Source: Castellaniella sp049650445
GTDB taxonomy: Bacteria; Pseudomonadota; Gammaproteobacteria; Burkholderiales; Burkholderiaceae_B
Length of the DNA: 64,000 nucleotides
Reading direction: 5' to 3'
Assembly (NCBI RefSeq): GCF_049650445.1
Contig: NZ_JBASAD010000016.1
Span: 124,001-188,000 of the forward strand
Both the position numbers and the translations under genes were made by a program. Shown in pieces: positions 50,482-58,951 of the stretch (positions are counted from its first letter, which is position 1; each line of letters starts with the position of its first letter). The notes under the pieces were generated by a model. The model worked only from the letters and a program-made list of their open reading frames with translations, searched no databases and had not been told where the DNA came from.

Positions 50482-51528
50482 CTACGTCCAGCCGCCCAGA
50501 TTGTCGGCGATCAACCCGGCAAAATCCCGCGCCCAGTCCGGATCGGCGTTCAGGCAGGGGATGTAGCGAAAGGCCTTCCCGCCCGCCGCCAGAAAGGCCT
50601 CGCGGCAGCCCATGTCGATCTCTTCCAGGGTTTCCAGGCAATCCGCCAGGAAGCCCGGACACATCAGATCCACCGTGCCGACACCTTCCCGCCCCCAGGC
50701 CTCCAGCGTAGGCTGGGTGTAGGGCTGCAACCAGGGCGCCGCCCCGAAGCGGCTCTGGAAGGCGACGTGCAGGCGCCCGCCGTCCTCGCCCAGGCGCTCG
50801 CGCAGGGCCCGGGCGGTCTGCTGGCAATCGCGGAAATAGGGGTCGCCCTGGCGCACCGACTGCTGCGGCAGGCCATGGAAACTGAGCAGCAGCCGGTCGG
50901 GCTTGCCGGCCCGATCCCAATGCGTGCGCACGGCACGGTGCAGCGCATCGATATAGGCGTCGGCCGTCGGGAAACGGTCCAGGAAACGCAGCGTGGGCTG
51001 ATGACGCAGCCGGGCCAGATACGTGGCGACGGCATCGACCGCCGTGGCCGTGGTGCTGGCGGCGTACTGGGGGTACATCGGCACCGCCAGGATGCGGCCG
51101 CAGCCGGCCACGCGCAGCGCATCCAGCGCGTCGGACAGGGCCGGCTGGCCATAACGCATGGCCAGTTCGACACGCACGTCCAGTCCCCGATCGCCCAGGG
51201 ACGCCGCCACGGCGTCCGCCAGGTCCTGGCTATGCACCAGCAGGGGCGACCCCCGATCCAGCCAGATCTGGGCGTATTTCGGCGCGATGGCCGCCGGCCG
51301 CCGCGTCAGCACGAACAGGCGCAGAATGATCTGCCACAGCGCAGCAGGCAGTTCCACCACCCGGGGGTCGGACAGGAACTCACCCAGGTAGCGGCGCACG
51401 GCCGCCGGGTTCGGCGCGTCGGGCGTGCCCAGATTGATCAGCAGGACACCCAGCGGCCCGCGGTCGGGTCCGGGCACATCCGGGTCCAGCGCCCGGGGAT
51501 CGGGGGCTTCGGAAAGAAAACGGTTCAT
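50482..51528 (-). CDS. hemH: ferrochelatase
   Basis: Inserts Fe(II) into protoporphyrin IX, the last step of protohaem synthesis. 348 residues from ATG 51528; the N-terminal frame extension towards hrcA is not used. GVLLINLGTPDAP opens the fold; catalytic histidine in LLLSFHGLPQQSVRQGDPY; the conserved acidic pair in CPGFLADCLETLEEI. It lies between hrcA and grpE, 34 bases after hrcA, the usual Bordetella/Achromobacter arrangement. Confidence 0.96.
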   Translation of the reverse strand: MNRFLSEAPDPRALDPDVPGPDRGPLGVLLINLGTPDAPNPAAVRRYLGEFLSDPRVVELPAALWQIILRLFVLTRRPAAIAPKYAQIWLDRGSPLLVHSQDLADAVAASLGDRGLDVRVELAMRYGQPALSDALDALRVAGCGRILAVPMYPQYAASTTATAVDAVATYLARLRHQPTLRFLDRFPTADAYIDALHRAVRTHWDRAGKPDRLLLSFHGLPQQSVRQGDPYFRDCQQTARALRERLGEDGGRLHVAFQSRFGAAPWLQPYTQPTLEAWGREGVGTVDLMCPGFLADCLETLEEIDMGCREAFLAAGGKAFRYIPCLNADPDWARDFAGLIADNLGGWT

Positions 51529-51562
51529 GGCTGGAAGACTTGGAATACGGAAGAAAACGGCA

Positions 51563-52576
51563 TCAGGAGGCTGCCTGGCCGAGGGCATTGGACAGCATGC
51601 GGGCGGTGATGTCCACGATGGGGATGACCCGGTCATAGGCCATGCGTGTGGGGCCGATGACGCCCAGCGTACCGATCACCTGCCCGTCCACCCCGTAGGG
51701 TGCGGTGATGACCGAGACGTCTTCGAGCGGCACCAGGCGGGAGTCGCCGCCGATGTAGATCTGCACGCCCTGGGCGCGGCTGGAGACGTCCAGCAGATGC
51801 AGCAGGTCGGTCTTCTGCTCGAACAACTGGAACAGGCGACGCAGCCGGTCCATGTCGGCCGTCATTTCGGACACGTCCAGCAGTTTGCCCTCGCCGGAGA
51901 TGACCACGGCCTCGTCGTCCGTGTCCGGCACATCCAGGCCGGCGTCCACGGCCTGCTGCATCAGACGGGAAATATCGGTACGCAGCATGGCGAGTTCGTC
52001 GGCCAGCGCCAGGCGCACCGCATGGAAGGACTTGCCGGAAAATTGCCGGTTGAAGAAATTGGAGGCCTCCAGCAGTTCGATCTCGGTGTATTCACGCGAA
52101 ACGAACAGGATGCGGTTCTGTACGTCGCCGTTGGGCGTGACGATGATCAGCAGCACCCGCCGGTCCGACAGGCGGATGAATTCGATGTGGCGGAACACCT
52201 GGGTGCGCTTGGGCGTGAGCACCACACCCGCGAACTGCGACAGGTTCGACAACAGCGAAGCGGCGGCGGTCACGGCGCGCCCGGGTTCGGCCGCCGGCAG
52301 GCAGTCCGCGATCCGCAGGTCGGGGCTGAGTTCGTACGGCCGGGCGGTCAGCAGGCTGTCGACGAACATGCGGTAGCCCTGCGGTGTGGGCACGCGCCCC
52401 GCCGAGGTGTGCGGGCTGTGAATCAGGCCCAGGTCTTCGAGGTCGGCCATGACGTTGCGGATCGTGGCCGGCGACAAGTCGAAGACTTTTGACAGCGTGC
52501 GCGACCCCACGGGCTGGCCGTCCGCGATATAGCGTTCGACCAGCGCCTTCAGCAATGTCTTGGCTCGATCATCCAT
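51563..52576 (-). CDS. hrcA: heat-inducible repressor HrcA
   Basis: 337-residue repressor of CIRCE-controlled chaperone genes. N-terminal winged HTH (RAKTLLKALVERYIADGQPVGSRTLSKVFDLSPATIRNVMADLEDLGLI in steps) with the family-typical SPHTSAGRVPTPQGYRMFVD. GAF-like domain later. No CIRCE element was found in this window, so its targets (probably groESL) are elsewhere. Divergent from nadK. Confidence 0.97.
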   Translation of the reverse strand: MDDRAKTLLKALVERYIADGQPVGSRTLSKVFDLSPATIRNVMADLEDLGLIHSPHTSAGRVPTPQGYRMFVDSLLTARPYELSPDLRIADCLPAAEPGRAVTAAASLLSNLSQFAGVVLTPKRTQVFRHIEFIRLSDRRVLLIIVTPNGDVQNRILFVSREYTEIELLEASNFFNRQFSGKSFHAVRLALADELAMLRTDISRLMQQAVDAGLDVPDTDDEAVVISGEGKLLDVSEMTADMDRLRRLFQLFEQKTDLLHLLDVSSRAQGVQIYIGGDSRLVPLEDVSVITAPYGVDGQVIGTLGVIGPTRMAYDRVIPIVDITARMLSNALGQAAS

Positions 52577-52639
52577 GTCCAGTGTCCAGCACGGGATGAA
52601 AACGACCCGCCGGCATCGGCAACTGCGTCCTCATCACCC

Positions 52640-52645
52640 TATAAT
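52640..52645 (+). promoter_or_regulatory. -10 hexamer of nadK
   Basis: A perfect TATAAT 44 bases before the nadK start, in the divergent hrcA-nadK gap. The upstream CGGCAA at the right distance is a poor -35. Confidence 0.4.
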
Positions 52646-52689
52646 CGGATACGCCTATTATTCCATTAATTCCGGGAGCCTCCCCGCCC

Positions 52690-53592
52690 ATGCACTTCAA
52701 GACCGTCGCCCTGATCGGCCGCCACCAGGACAGCGGCATGGACGCGCCCCTGCGCCGTCTGGGCCAGGCCCTGTCTGCGGCGGGATGCACCATCCTGATC
52801 GAGGCCGAAACAGGCCGCAATACCGGCGTCGCCGATTTTCAACTGGCCTCGTACGAGGACATCGGCGCGCGCGCCGACCTGGCCATCATCATGGGCGGCG
52901 ACGGCACCATGCTGGCGGCGGCGCGGCAACTGGCCACGTCCGACGTGGCCATGATCGGCATCAACCACGGCCGCCTGGGCTTCATCACGGACATCCCCCT
53001 GGGCAGCGCCGACGAGGCCATCACCCGCGTGCTGAACGGCGCCTTCGTCCAGGATGAACGCATGCTCCTCGAAGGCCGCGTCATGCGTGGCGACGAGACC
53101 ATCTTTTCCGGCGTGGCCCTGAACGACGTGATCATCAACCGCGCCGGACGCGGCGGCATGATCGAACTGCGCGTCGAATGCAATGGCGTCTTCATGCACA
53201 GCCAGCGCGCCGATGGCCTGATCATCGCCACCCCCACGGGATCGACGGCCTACGCCCTGTCGGCCGGCGGGCCGATCCTGCACCCCCAGGTCAACGCCCT
53301 GGTGCTGGTGCCCGTCGCGCCGCAGACCCTGTCGAACCGGCCCATCACCCTGCCCGACGACAGCGTGCTGAACATCACCATCAGGGCCCTGGGCCGGGTG
53401 GAATCGGGTGCCAGCGTGCACTTCGACATGCAGGCCCTGTCCAACTGCCAGGAAGGCGACCGCATCGATGTGCGCCGCAGCCCGCACCGCGTCCGTTTCC
53501 TGCACCCCCAGGGCTACAGCTATTTCTCCACCCTGCGCAGCAAGCTGAACTGGAACCGCATGCTGCACCCCTGGGACGAACCCGATCAATAG
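52690..53592 (+). CDS. nadK: NAD kinase
   Basis: ATP-NAD kinase that makes NADP. 300 residues. Catalytic GGDGT in IIMGGDGTMLAAAR near residue 75, INHGRLGFITD, ALNDVIINR and the TPTGSTAYALSAGGPILHP segment are conserved. ATG 52690. It precedes recN by 14 bases and they are probably co-transcribed. Confidence 0.97.
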   Translation: MHFKTVALIGRHQDSGMDAPLRRLGQALSAAGCTILIEAETGRNTGVADFQLASYEDIGARADLAIIMGGDGTMLAAARQLATSDVAMIGINHGRLGFITDIPLGSADEAITRVLNGAFVQDERMLLEGRVMRGDETIFSGVALNDVIINRAGRGGMIELRVECNGVFMHSQRADGLIIATPTGSTAYALSAGGPILHPQVNALVLVPVAPQTLSNRPITLPDDSVLNITIRALGRVESGASVHFDMQALSNCQEGDRIDVRRSPHRVRFLHPQGYSYFSTLRSKLNWNRMLHPWDEPDQ

Positions 53593-53606
53593 CCTCCGCC
53601 ACCACC

Positions 53607-55259
53607 ATGCTGCGCGCGCTGCACATCCGTGACTTCGTCATCGTCGACCAGGCCGACATCGCCTTCGACACCGGCTTTACCGTGTTTTCCGGCGAGACCG
53701 GGGCCGGCAAGTCGATCCTGATCGACGCCCTGGCGCTGGCCCTGGGCGGCCGGGGCGAAGCCTCGCTGATCCGCCAGGATGCCCCGCGCGCCGACATCAG
53801 CGCTGTCTTCGACGCGCCCGAGGCGGCCGGCGACTGGCTGGCCGAACAAGCCCTCGAAGGTCCTGAACTGATTCTGCGCCGCGTCATCGACGCCCAGGGA
53901 CGCAGCAAGGCCTGGATCAACGGCGTGCCGGCCACCCTGGGTCAGTTGCGCGACCTGGGCGCCCTGCTGGTGGACATCCACGGCCAGCACGCCCATCAGA
54001 GCCTGCTGCAATCCGCCAGCCAGCGTGAACTGCTGGACACCCACGGGGGGCACGCCGATCAGGCGCGCGCCCTGCTGCAGGCCTGGACCGACTGGCGCCA
54101 GGCGCAGGCGGCGCTGGACACCGCCCGCAGCGACGCGGCCGGCCAGATCGCCCTGCTTGAACGGCTGGCTGCCGACGTCGCCTGGCTGGACGACCTGGCC
54201 CCAGAGCCCGGCGAATGGCCGGACCTGTGCGCTCGTCAATCCCGCCTGGCGCACGCGCAGGCCCTGCTGGCCGGCGCCGGCCAGGCCGTCGAGGCGCTGG
54301 ATGGTGAATCCGGCTCGGCGGCCCAGGCCCTGCACACCGCGATCCAGTCGCTGCAATCCCTGGTACGCCACGACCCGGGCCTGGAAGAACACTGCCAGGC
54401 CCTGGAATCGGCCCGCATCCTGTGCGCGGAAACCGTGTCCGGCCTGAACGCCTACGCCGATCGGCTGGAGCCCGACCCCGCCGCGCTGGAGCAGGCCGAC
54501 GCCCGCATGGGCCGCATGTTCGAGGCCGCCCGCCGCTTCCACGTCGACCCGGAGACCCTGGCCGAACACCACGAAGCCCTGCGTACCCAGCACCGCCAGG
54601 CCGAGGCCGGCCAGGACCTGGAGGCCCTGGAACACGCCTGCCGCCAGGCCGAATCACACTACCTGGATCTGGCCCGCGCCCTGGGCACTGCCCGCCGGGC
54701 CACGGCCGTTCAGCTCGCCGCACAGGTCACGGCCGCCATGCAGACCCTGTCCATGGACGGCGGCGTCTTCGACATCACGCTCACGGACTGCAAGCCCTCC
54801 GCGCACGGTCTGGAAACGGTGGAATTCCTGGTCGCCGGCCACGCCGGCGTCCCGCCCCGGCCACTGGCTCGCGTGGCCTCCGGCGGCGAACTGGCGCGCA
54901 TTTCCCTGGCCCTGTCGGTGATCGCCAGCCAGGCGGCCCGGGTGCCGACCCTGATTTTCGATGAAGTGGATGCCGGCATCGGCGGCGCCGTGGCCGAGGT
55001 CGTCGGCCGTCTGCTGCGCGAACTGGGCGCGCGCCATCAGGTTCTGTGCGTCACCCACCTGCCCCAGGTCGCGGCCTGCGCCGCCCGGCATTTCCAGGTC
55101 AGCAAGACCACCCGTGCGGGCCGGACCCTGTCGGCCATCCAGCCGCTGGACGTCCAATCCCGCACCGAAGAAATCGCCCGCATGCTGGGCGGGCTGAAGA
55201 TGACGGACGCCACGCGCACGCACGCCCGCGAGATGCTGACATCGGGACAGGCGGGCTAA
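53607..55259 (+). CDS. recN: DNA repair protein RecN
   Basis: SMC-like ATPase used in double-strand break repair. 550 residues from ATG 53607 (MLRALHIRDFVIVDQADIAF). Walker A FSGETGAGKSILIDALAL at about 30-45, central coiled coil, signature ASGGELARISLAL near 435, Walker B LIFDEVDAGIGG near 460. The frame continues upstream inside nadK but the family start is clear. Followed after 39 bases by convergent fur. Confidence 0.97.
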   Translation: MLRALHIRDFVIVDQADIAFDTGFTVFSGETGAGKSILIDALALALGGRGEASLIRQDAPRADISAVFDAPEAAGDWLAEQALEGPELILRRVIDAQGRSKAWINGVPATLGQLRDLGALLVDIHGQHAHQSLLQSASQRELLDTHGGHADQARALLQAWTDWRQAQAALDTARSDAAGQIALLERLAADVAWLDDLAPEPGEWPDLCARQSRLAHAQALLAGAGQAVEALDGESGSAAQALHTAIQSLQSLVRHDPGLEEHCQALESARILCAETVSGLNAYADRLEPDPAALEQADARMGRMFEAARRFHVDPETLAEHHEALRTQHRQAEAGQDLEALEHACRQAESHYLDLARALGTARRATAVQLAAQVTAAMQTLSMDGGVFDITLTDCKPSAHGLETVEFLVAGHAGVPPRPLARVASGGELARISLALSVIASQAARVPTLIFDEVDAGIGGAVAEVVGRLLRELGARHQVLCVTHLPQVAACAARHFQVSKTTRAGRTLSAIQPLDVQSRTEEIARMLGGLKMTDATRTHAREMLTSGQAG

Positions 55260-55298
55260 AGCCCGCCCAAGCCCTGCGCCGGCCTGGCGTCGGTGCGA

Positions 55299-55724
55299 TC
55301 AGGCCTTTTTAGCGGCGGAACACTTCGGGCAGATGCCGTAGAGCATCATGTTGTGGCTTTCGAGGGTGAAGCCGTGCTCCTTGGCGATCCGATGCTGACG
55401 TTTTTCGATTTCCACGTCCGAAAATTCCTCGACCAGACCGCAGTTGGTGCAAATCAGGTGGTCGTGGTGGTCGCCGTCGTTCAGCTCGAACACGGCCTTG
55501 CCGCCGTCGAACTGGCTGCGCAACAGAATGCCGGCCTGTTCGAACTGGGTCAGTACGCGATACACAGTGGCCAGGCCGATGTCCACGTCCTCGGCGATCA
55601 AGGCGCGATAGACGTCTTCGGCACTGTGGTGGCGGGTTTCCGCCTTGCGGAATACATCGAGGATCTTCAGGCGCGGAAACGTCGCCTTCAGGCCCATGTT
55701 CTTGAGTTCAATCTGATCGTTCAT
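55299..55724 (-). CDS. fur: ferric uptake regulator Fur
   Basis: Iron-dependent repressor. 141 residues from ATG 55724 (MNDQIELKNMGLKATFPRLKIL). Winged HTH ends near 85; metal sites include HHDHLICTNCGLVEEF and the C-terminal CPKC; HHSAEDVYRAL is family-typical. Divergent from bamE, as in many beta- and gammaproteobacteria. Confidence 0.97.
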   Translation of the reverse strand: MNDQIELKNMGLKATFPRLKILDVFRKAETRHHSAEDVYRALIAEDVDIGLATVYRVLTQFEQAGILLRSQFDGGKAVFELNDGDHHDHLICTNCGLVEEFSDVEIEKRQHRIAKEHGFTLESHNMMLYGICPKCSAAKKA

Positions 55725-55815
55725 GGTTGAAGTATCCCGGGGAACGCGACGAAAGGCAAGCGGGCCTGAAACCCCCCGCATTCAGCCGCAGACATGCGCA
55801 ATTCCGAATTCCCTT

Positions 55816-55821
55816 TATGAT
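55816..55821 (+). promoter_or_regulatory. -10-like hexamer of bamE
   Basis: TATGAT about 55 bases before the bamE start in the fur-bamE gap. No clear -35 is seen. Confidence 0.3.
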
Positions 55822-55875
55822 AGCGGTTTTAGCGGTCGCCGATGCGCGGCCCTTGCATCCACCACGGGGACTTTC

Positions 55876-56421
55876 GTGCACATCGTATCCAGCGCTCACT
55901 CCCATCGGCTGACCTTATGCCTGGCCGCCAGCGTCATGGCGCTGGGTCTCGCGGGCTGCGGCTCGACCAACTGGGGCTTCCCCTACCGGGCCACCATCCA
56001 GCAGGGCAACTGGATCACCACAGAACAGGTCGCCAAGCTCGAAACCGGCATGACCCGCGACCAGGTCCGCTTCATCCTGGGCACCCCGACGCTGCAGGAC
56101 ATTTTCCACGCCGAGCGCTGGGACTATCCCTATTACAACCAGCCCGGCTACGGCAAGGATGAATTGCGCAAGTTCACCGTCTGGTTCGAAAACGACCAGT
56201 TGACGCGCTGGACGGGCGACGAACAGCCCGACCGCCAGCCCTTCCAGAAGGCCGACAGCGGCAAGGAAGCCATCCAGTCCGCCGACACCGCACGCGCCGC
56301 GCAACAGGCGGCCTCTCCGGGCCTGGATTCGTCCGCCTCGCCCAGCGGCCAGAGCGTCGTGCCGCAGGCCACCATCGAAACCGCCCCCATCGGCACGCCC
56401 CAAAAGGAGGGTCAGGAATAA
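55876..56421 (+). CDS. bamE: outer-membrane assembly lipoprotein BamE (SmpA/OmlA)
   Basis: Lipoprotein of the BAM complex. 181 residues from a GTG at 55876 with GGGGA upstream; no ATG lies in a workable place. Signal peptide ends in the lipobox LAGC. The BamE fold follows: YRATIQQGNWITTEQVAKLETGMTRDQVRFILGTP, in steps, then FHAERWDYPYY. The last 60 residues (from about 122) form an Ala/Gln/Ser/Pro-rich tail not found in E. coli BamE. Its stop overlaps the dapB start by one base. Confidence 0.94.
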   Translation: MHIVSSAHSHRLTLCLAASVMALGLAGCGSTNWGFPYRATIQQGNWITTEQVAKLETGMTRDQVRFILGTPTLQDIFHAERWDYPYYNQPGYGKDELRKFTVWFENDQLTRWTGDEQPDRQPFQKADSGKEAIQSADTARAAQQAASPGLDSSASPSGQSVVPQATIETAPIGTPQKEGQE

Positions 56422-57212
56422 TGCGTATCGCCATTGCAGGCGCCTCGGGCCGCATGGGACACATGCTGATCCAGGCCGTCCTGGAATCCCAGGACCTCAC
56501 CCTGGCCGTCGCGCTGGACCGCACCGGCCACGACGCCATCGGCCAGGACGCCGGCGCATTCCTGGGTACCGACACTGGCGTGCACATTACCGACGACCTG
56601 GATGCCCTGGCAGGCGCCGATTGCCTGATCGACTTCACCCGTCCTGAAGGCACCCTGACCCATCTGGACGCCTGCGTCGCGCACGGCGTCAAATGCGTCA
56701 TCGGCACCACCGGCTTTGACGCCGAGGGCAAGCAGGCCATCCGCGCCGCCGCCCAGAAAACCGCCATCGTCTTCGCTCCCAACATGAGCGTGGGCGTCAA
56801 CGCCACGCTGAAACTGCTGGACATGGCCGCCCGGCTGCTGAACAGCGGCTACGACGTCGAAGTCTTCGAGGCCCACCACCGCAACAAGGTCGACGCTCCT
56901 TCCGGCACGGCCCTGGCCATGGGCGAGACCGTGGCACGCGCCTGGGGCAAGCCGCTGGACGACATCGCCGACTGGGCGCGCCACGGCGAAACCGGTGCGC
57001 GCGAAACCGGCCATATCGGCTTTTCCGTGCTGCGCGGCGGCGACATCGTCGGCGACCACACCGTGTATTTCTGCGGCACCGGCGAGCGCATCGAAATCAG
57101 CCACCGCTCCAGCAGCCGCGTCTCCTACGCCCAGGGCAGCCTGCGCGCCGCGCGCTATCTCGCGCGTCGCGAATTCGGTCTGTTCGACATGCAGGACGTG
57201 CTGGCGAGCTGA
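56421..57212 (+). CDS. dapB: 4-hydroxy-tetrahydrodipicolinate reductase
   Basis: Lysine and diaminopimelate synthesis enzyme. 263 residues. NAD(P) motif IAGASGRMGHMLIQ; GTTGFD; catalytic EAHHRNKVDAPSGTAL near 155. The ribosome binding site AAGGAGG lies inside the end of bamE, and the start codon shares a base with its stop (TAATG), so the two are coupled. Confidence 0.97.
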   Translation: MRIAIAGASGRMGHMLIQAVLESQDLTLAVALDRTGHDAIGQDAGAFLGTDTGVHITDDLDALAGADCLIDFTRPEGTLTHLDACVAHGVKCVIGTTGFDAEGKQAIRAAAQKTAIVFAPNMSVGVNATLKLLDMAARLLNSGYDVEVFEAHHRNKVDAPSGTALAMGETVARAWGKPLDDIADWARHGETGARETGHIGFSVLRGGDIVGDHTVYFCGTGERIEISHRSSSRVSYAQGSLRAARYLARREFGLFDMQDVLAS

Positions 57213-57242
57213 GGTTGCTCCGTTACGATCGATTGGAAGATG

Positions 57243-57274
57243 AAGGGCCTTCGTTCATGCGAAGGCCCTTTGTT
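57243..57274 (+). terminator. terminator of dapB
   Basis: AAGGGCCTTCG, loop TTCATG, CGAAGGCCCTT, then TGTTTT. It lies between convergent dapB and murB. Confidence 0.85.
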
Positions 57275-57287
57275 TTCAGGACGATGG

Positions 57288-58364
57288 TCAGTCCAGAACC
57301 ACCGGTTCCTGCTCCAACTCGACCCCGAAGCGCGCCTGCACATCGGCGCGCACGGCCTGCGCCAGCGCCAGCACGTCCGCTGCCTGCGCGCCGCCGTGGT
57401 TCACCAGCACCAGCGCCTGACGCGCGTGCATGCCCACCGGCCCCAGGCGTCGCCCCTTCCAGCCCGCCTGCTCGATCAGCCAGCCCGCCGCCAGCTTGAC
57501 CCGGCCATCGGCTTGGAGATACGTCCGCAGATCGGGGAACCGCTGTTTAAGCCCCGCCGCCTGATCGGCGCCGATGACGGGGTTCTTGAAGAAACTGCCC
57601 GCATTGCCCAGCACCGCCGGATCGGGCAGCTTGCGGCGGCGAATATCGCAGACGGCGTCGAAAATCTGTCGCGGCGTGGGTCGCAGTGACCCGCTTTCGG
57701 AGCCGGGCGCCCCGCCCTCGCTCCGCAGCCCGGGATGGTCGCGCAGATCCGGGTAATCCAGGCGCGACGCCCAGGCCTTGGGCAGCGCGAAACGCACCCG
57801 CACGATCAGCCAGCGCCCCGCTCCGTCGCGTTTGAATACGCTGTCGCGGTAGGAGAAGCCGCATTCGTCTGGACGCAAGGTGCGCTCCCGGCCCGACCGC
57901 AGATCCCAGGCCACCACCGAATGCAAGCGCTGGTCCAGTTCCAGCCCATAGGCGCCGATGTTCTGCACCGGCGCCGCCCCCACCGTCCCCGGTATCAGGG
58001 CCAGGTTCTCCAGCCCCGGCCAGCCCTGGGCCAGGCAATGATCCACGAAGCCGTGCCAGGGCTCCCCCGCTGCAGCCTCGACGACCCAGTGGCTGGCGGT
58101 TTCATCCCGCAAACGGATGCCGCGCAGCGCCACGCGCAGGATGCGATGACGCGGCCGGGCCTCGATCACCAGATTGCTGCCGCCGCCGAGGATGAACAGC
58201 GGGTCATCGGCTTCCTGACCATTCCGGCCTGCCGCCAGGGCCGCACACAGGGCCGGGATGACGGATTCATCGTCCAGCACCGCCACGGCCGCCCGGGCCG
58301 GCAGGCCCAGGGTATTGCGGGCTTGCAGGTCCTGATCGGAAAAAACGAGGGACTGAGTGGACAT
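57288..58364 (-). CDS. murB: UDP-N-acetylenolpyruvoylglucosamine reductase
   Basis: FAD enzyme of peptidoglycan precursor synthesis. 358 residues from ATG 58364. FAD segment FILGGGSNLV near 60; IPGTVGAAPVQNIGAYG near 120; catalytic serine segment GNAGSFFKNP near 250; C-terminal HARQALVLVNHGGA. It is the type I (E. coli-like) length. The start has no strong ribosome binding site; codons further upstream would cross promoter-like DNA. Confidence 0.95.
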   Translation of the reverse strand: MSTQSLVFSDQDLQARNTLGLPARAAVAVLDDESVIPALCAALAAGRNGQEADDPLFILGGGSNLVIEARPRHRILRVALRGIRLRDETASHWVVEAAAGEPWHGFVDHCLAQGWPGLENLALIPGTVGAAPVQNIGAYGLELDQRLHSVVAWDLRSGRERTLRPDECGFSYRDSVFKRDGAGRWLIVRVRFALPKAWASRLDYPDLRDHPGLRSEGGAPGSESGSLRPTPRQIFDAVCDIRRRKLPDPAVLGNAGSFFKNPVIGADQAAGLKQRFPDLRTYLQADGRVKLAAGWLIEQAGWKGRRLGPVGMHARQALVLVNHGGAQAADVLALAQAVRADVQARFGVELEQEPVVLD

Positions 58365-58490
58365 GGAAACAGAAGATCGCACGAGAAGGCGTAAGCATAC
58401 CGCGCGGGGTTCTGACAGGCCTTCGGCAGACGCGCAGGCCGGACCGGCCAGGCCGATATCTGGCTCGGTATTCAGCCGCGCGCAGTCGAT

Positions 58491-58519
58491 TTGACAGGCC
58501 CTGATATCGTGCTTTATAG
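58491..58519 (+). promoter_or_regulatory. upstream sigma-70 promoter near tRNA-Gly
   Basis: TTGACA, 17 bases, TTATAG. Its -35 lies in the 14-mer CGATTTGACAGGCC (58487-58500), which recurs exactly 105 bases downstream at the tRNA promoter. Confidence 0.55.
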
Positions 58520-58595
58520 TTCTGCCTCTTGCTTGATTGCGTATCGGCAACGGCGCCCCCAGGGCACTGAAGCCCCGTCTGAAAGATCTCACGAT

Positions 58596-58624
58596 TTGAC
58601 AGGCCGAAAAATACACCATACAAT
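58596..58624 (+). promoter_or_regulatory. sigma-70 promoter of tRNA-Gly
   Basis: Perfect TTGACA, 17 bases, TACAAT, 28 bases before the tRNA. Its -35 lies in the second copy of CGATTTGACAGGCC (58592-58605). Confidence 0.85.
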
Positions 58625-58630
58625 GCAGGG

Positions 58631-58648
58631 CTTAGCTAGATAGCTAAG
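58631..58648. repeat. leader palindrome before tRNA-Gly
   Basis: CTTAGCTA and TAGCTAAG around GA. In the primary transcript it would fold just 4 bases before the mature tRNA 5' end and may help RNase P or other processing. Confidence 0.5.
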
Positions 58649-58652
58649 AAAC

Positions 58653-58728
58653 GCGGGAATAGCTCAGTTGGTAGAGCGCAACCTTGCCAAGGTTGAGGTC
58701 GCGAGTTCGAGACTCGTTTCCCGCTCCA
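58653..58728 (+). tRNA. tRNA-Gly (GCC)
   Basis: 76 bases with encoded CCA. Acceptor arms GCGGGAA / TTCCCGC, D arm with AGCTCAGTTGGTAGAGC, anticodon stem CAACC / GGTTG enclosing TTGCCAA (anticodon GCC at 58686-58688), T arm GCGAGTTCGAGACTCGT. Decodes GGC and GGU. Consensus promoter before it and a strong terminator after it. Confidence 0.97.
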
Positions 58729-58734
58729 GATTCA

Positions 58735-58766
58735 AAAAAGGCCCAAACTTCGGTTTGGGCCTTTTT
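58735..58766 (+). terminator. terminator of tRNA-Gly
   Basis: GGCCCAAAC, loop TTCG, GTTTGGGCC, with A5 before and T5 after. Symmetrical, so it would work in both directions. Confidence 0.92.
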
Positions 58767-58819
58767 GCATTTGGCGGCGATCTACTTTCAGGCGTGACGG
58801 TCACACGACCGATCCCGAT

Positions 58820-58950
58820 CATGTCGCCTTTGGCAAGCGTCTCCATGCGAGCAACCGTCGTGCGGGAGACCCCGGCGCATTGGGCCAGAGTTTCCTGGCT
58901 CAACCCAAGGCCACCGGAATGGCGGCCACGCTCAAAGGCTAAAATCCCGG
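58820..58950 (-). pseudogene. relic of an XRE-type helix-turn-helix regulator
   Basis: On the minus strand the frame reads LSQETLAQCAGVSRTTVARM then ETLAKGDM, a clear XRE HTH that matches small Burkholderiales regulators. Before it stands only FERGRHSGGLG without a start codon, and after GDM the sequence turns into IGIGRVTVTPESRS and runs on through the tRNA terminator. Both ends are therefore missing or scrambled. It lies between tRNA-Gly and a hypothetical gene. Confidence 0.5.
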
Positions 58951-58951
58951 C

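Noticed and set aside
50335..52689. CIRCE element near hrcA, grpE or nadK
   Set aside because: Looked for TTAGCACTC-N9-GAGTGCTAA in the gaps; not found.
58664..58903. 79-residue XRE regulator as an intact gene
   Set aside because: It would start at a TTG inside the HTH, read through the tRNA-Gly terminator and end in the tRNA gene. Treated as a relic.
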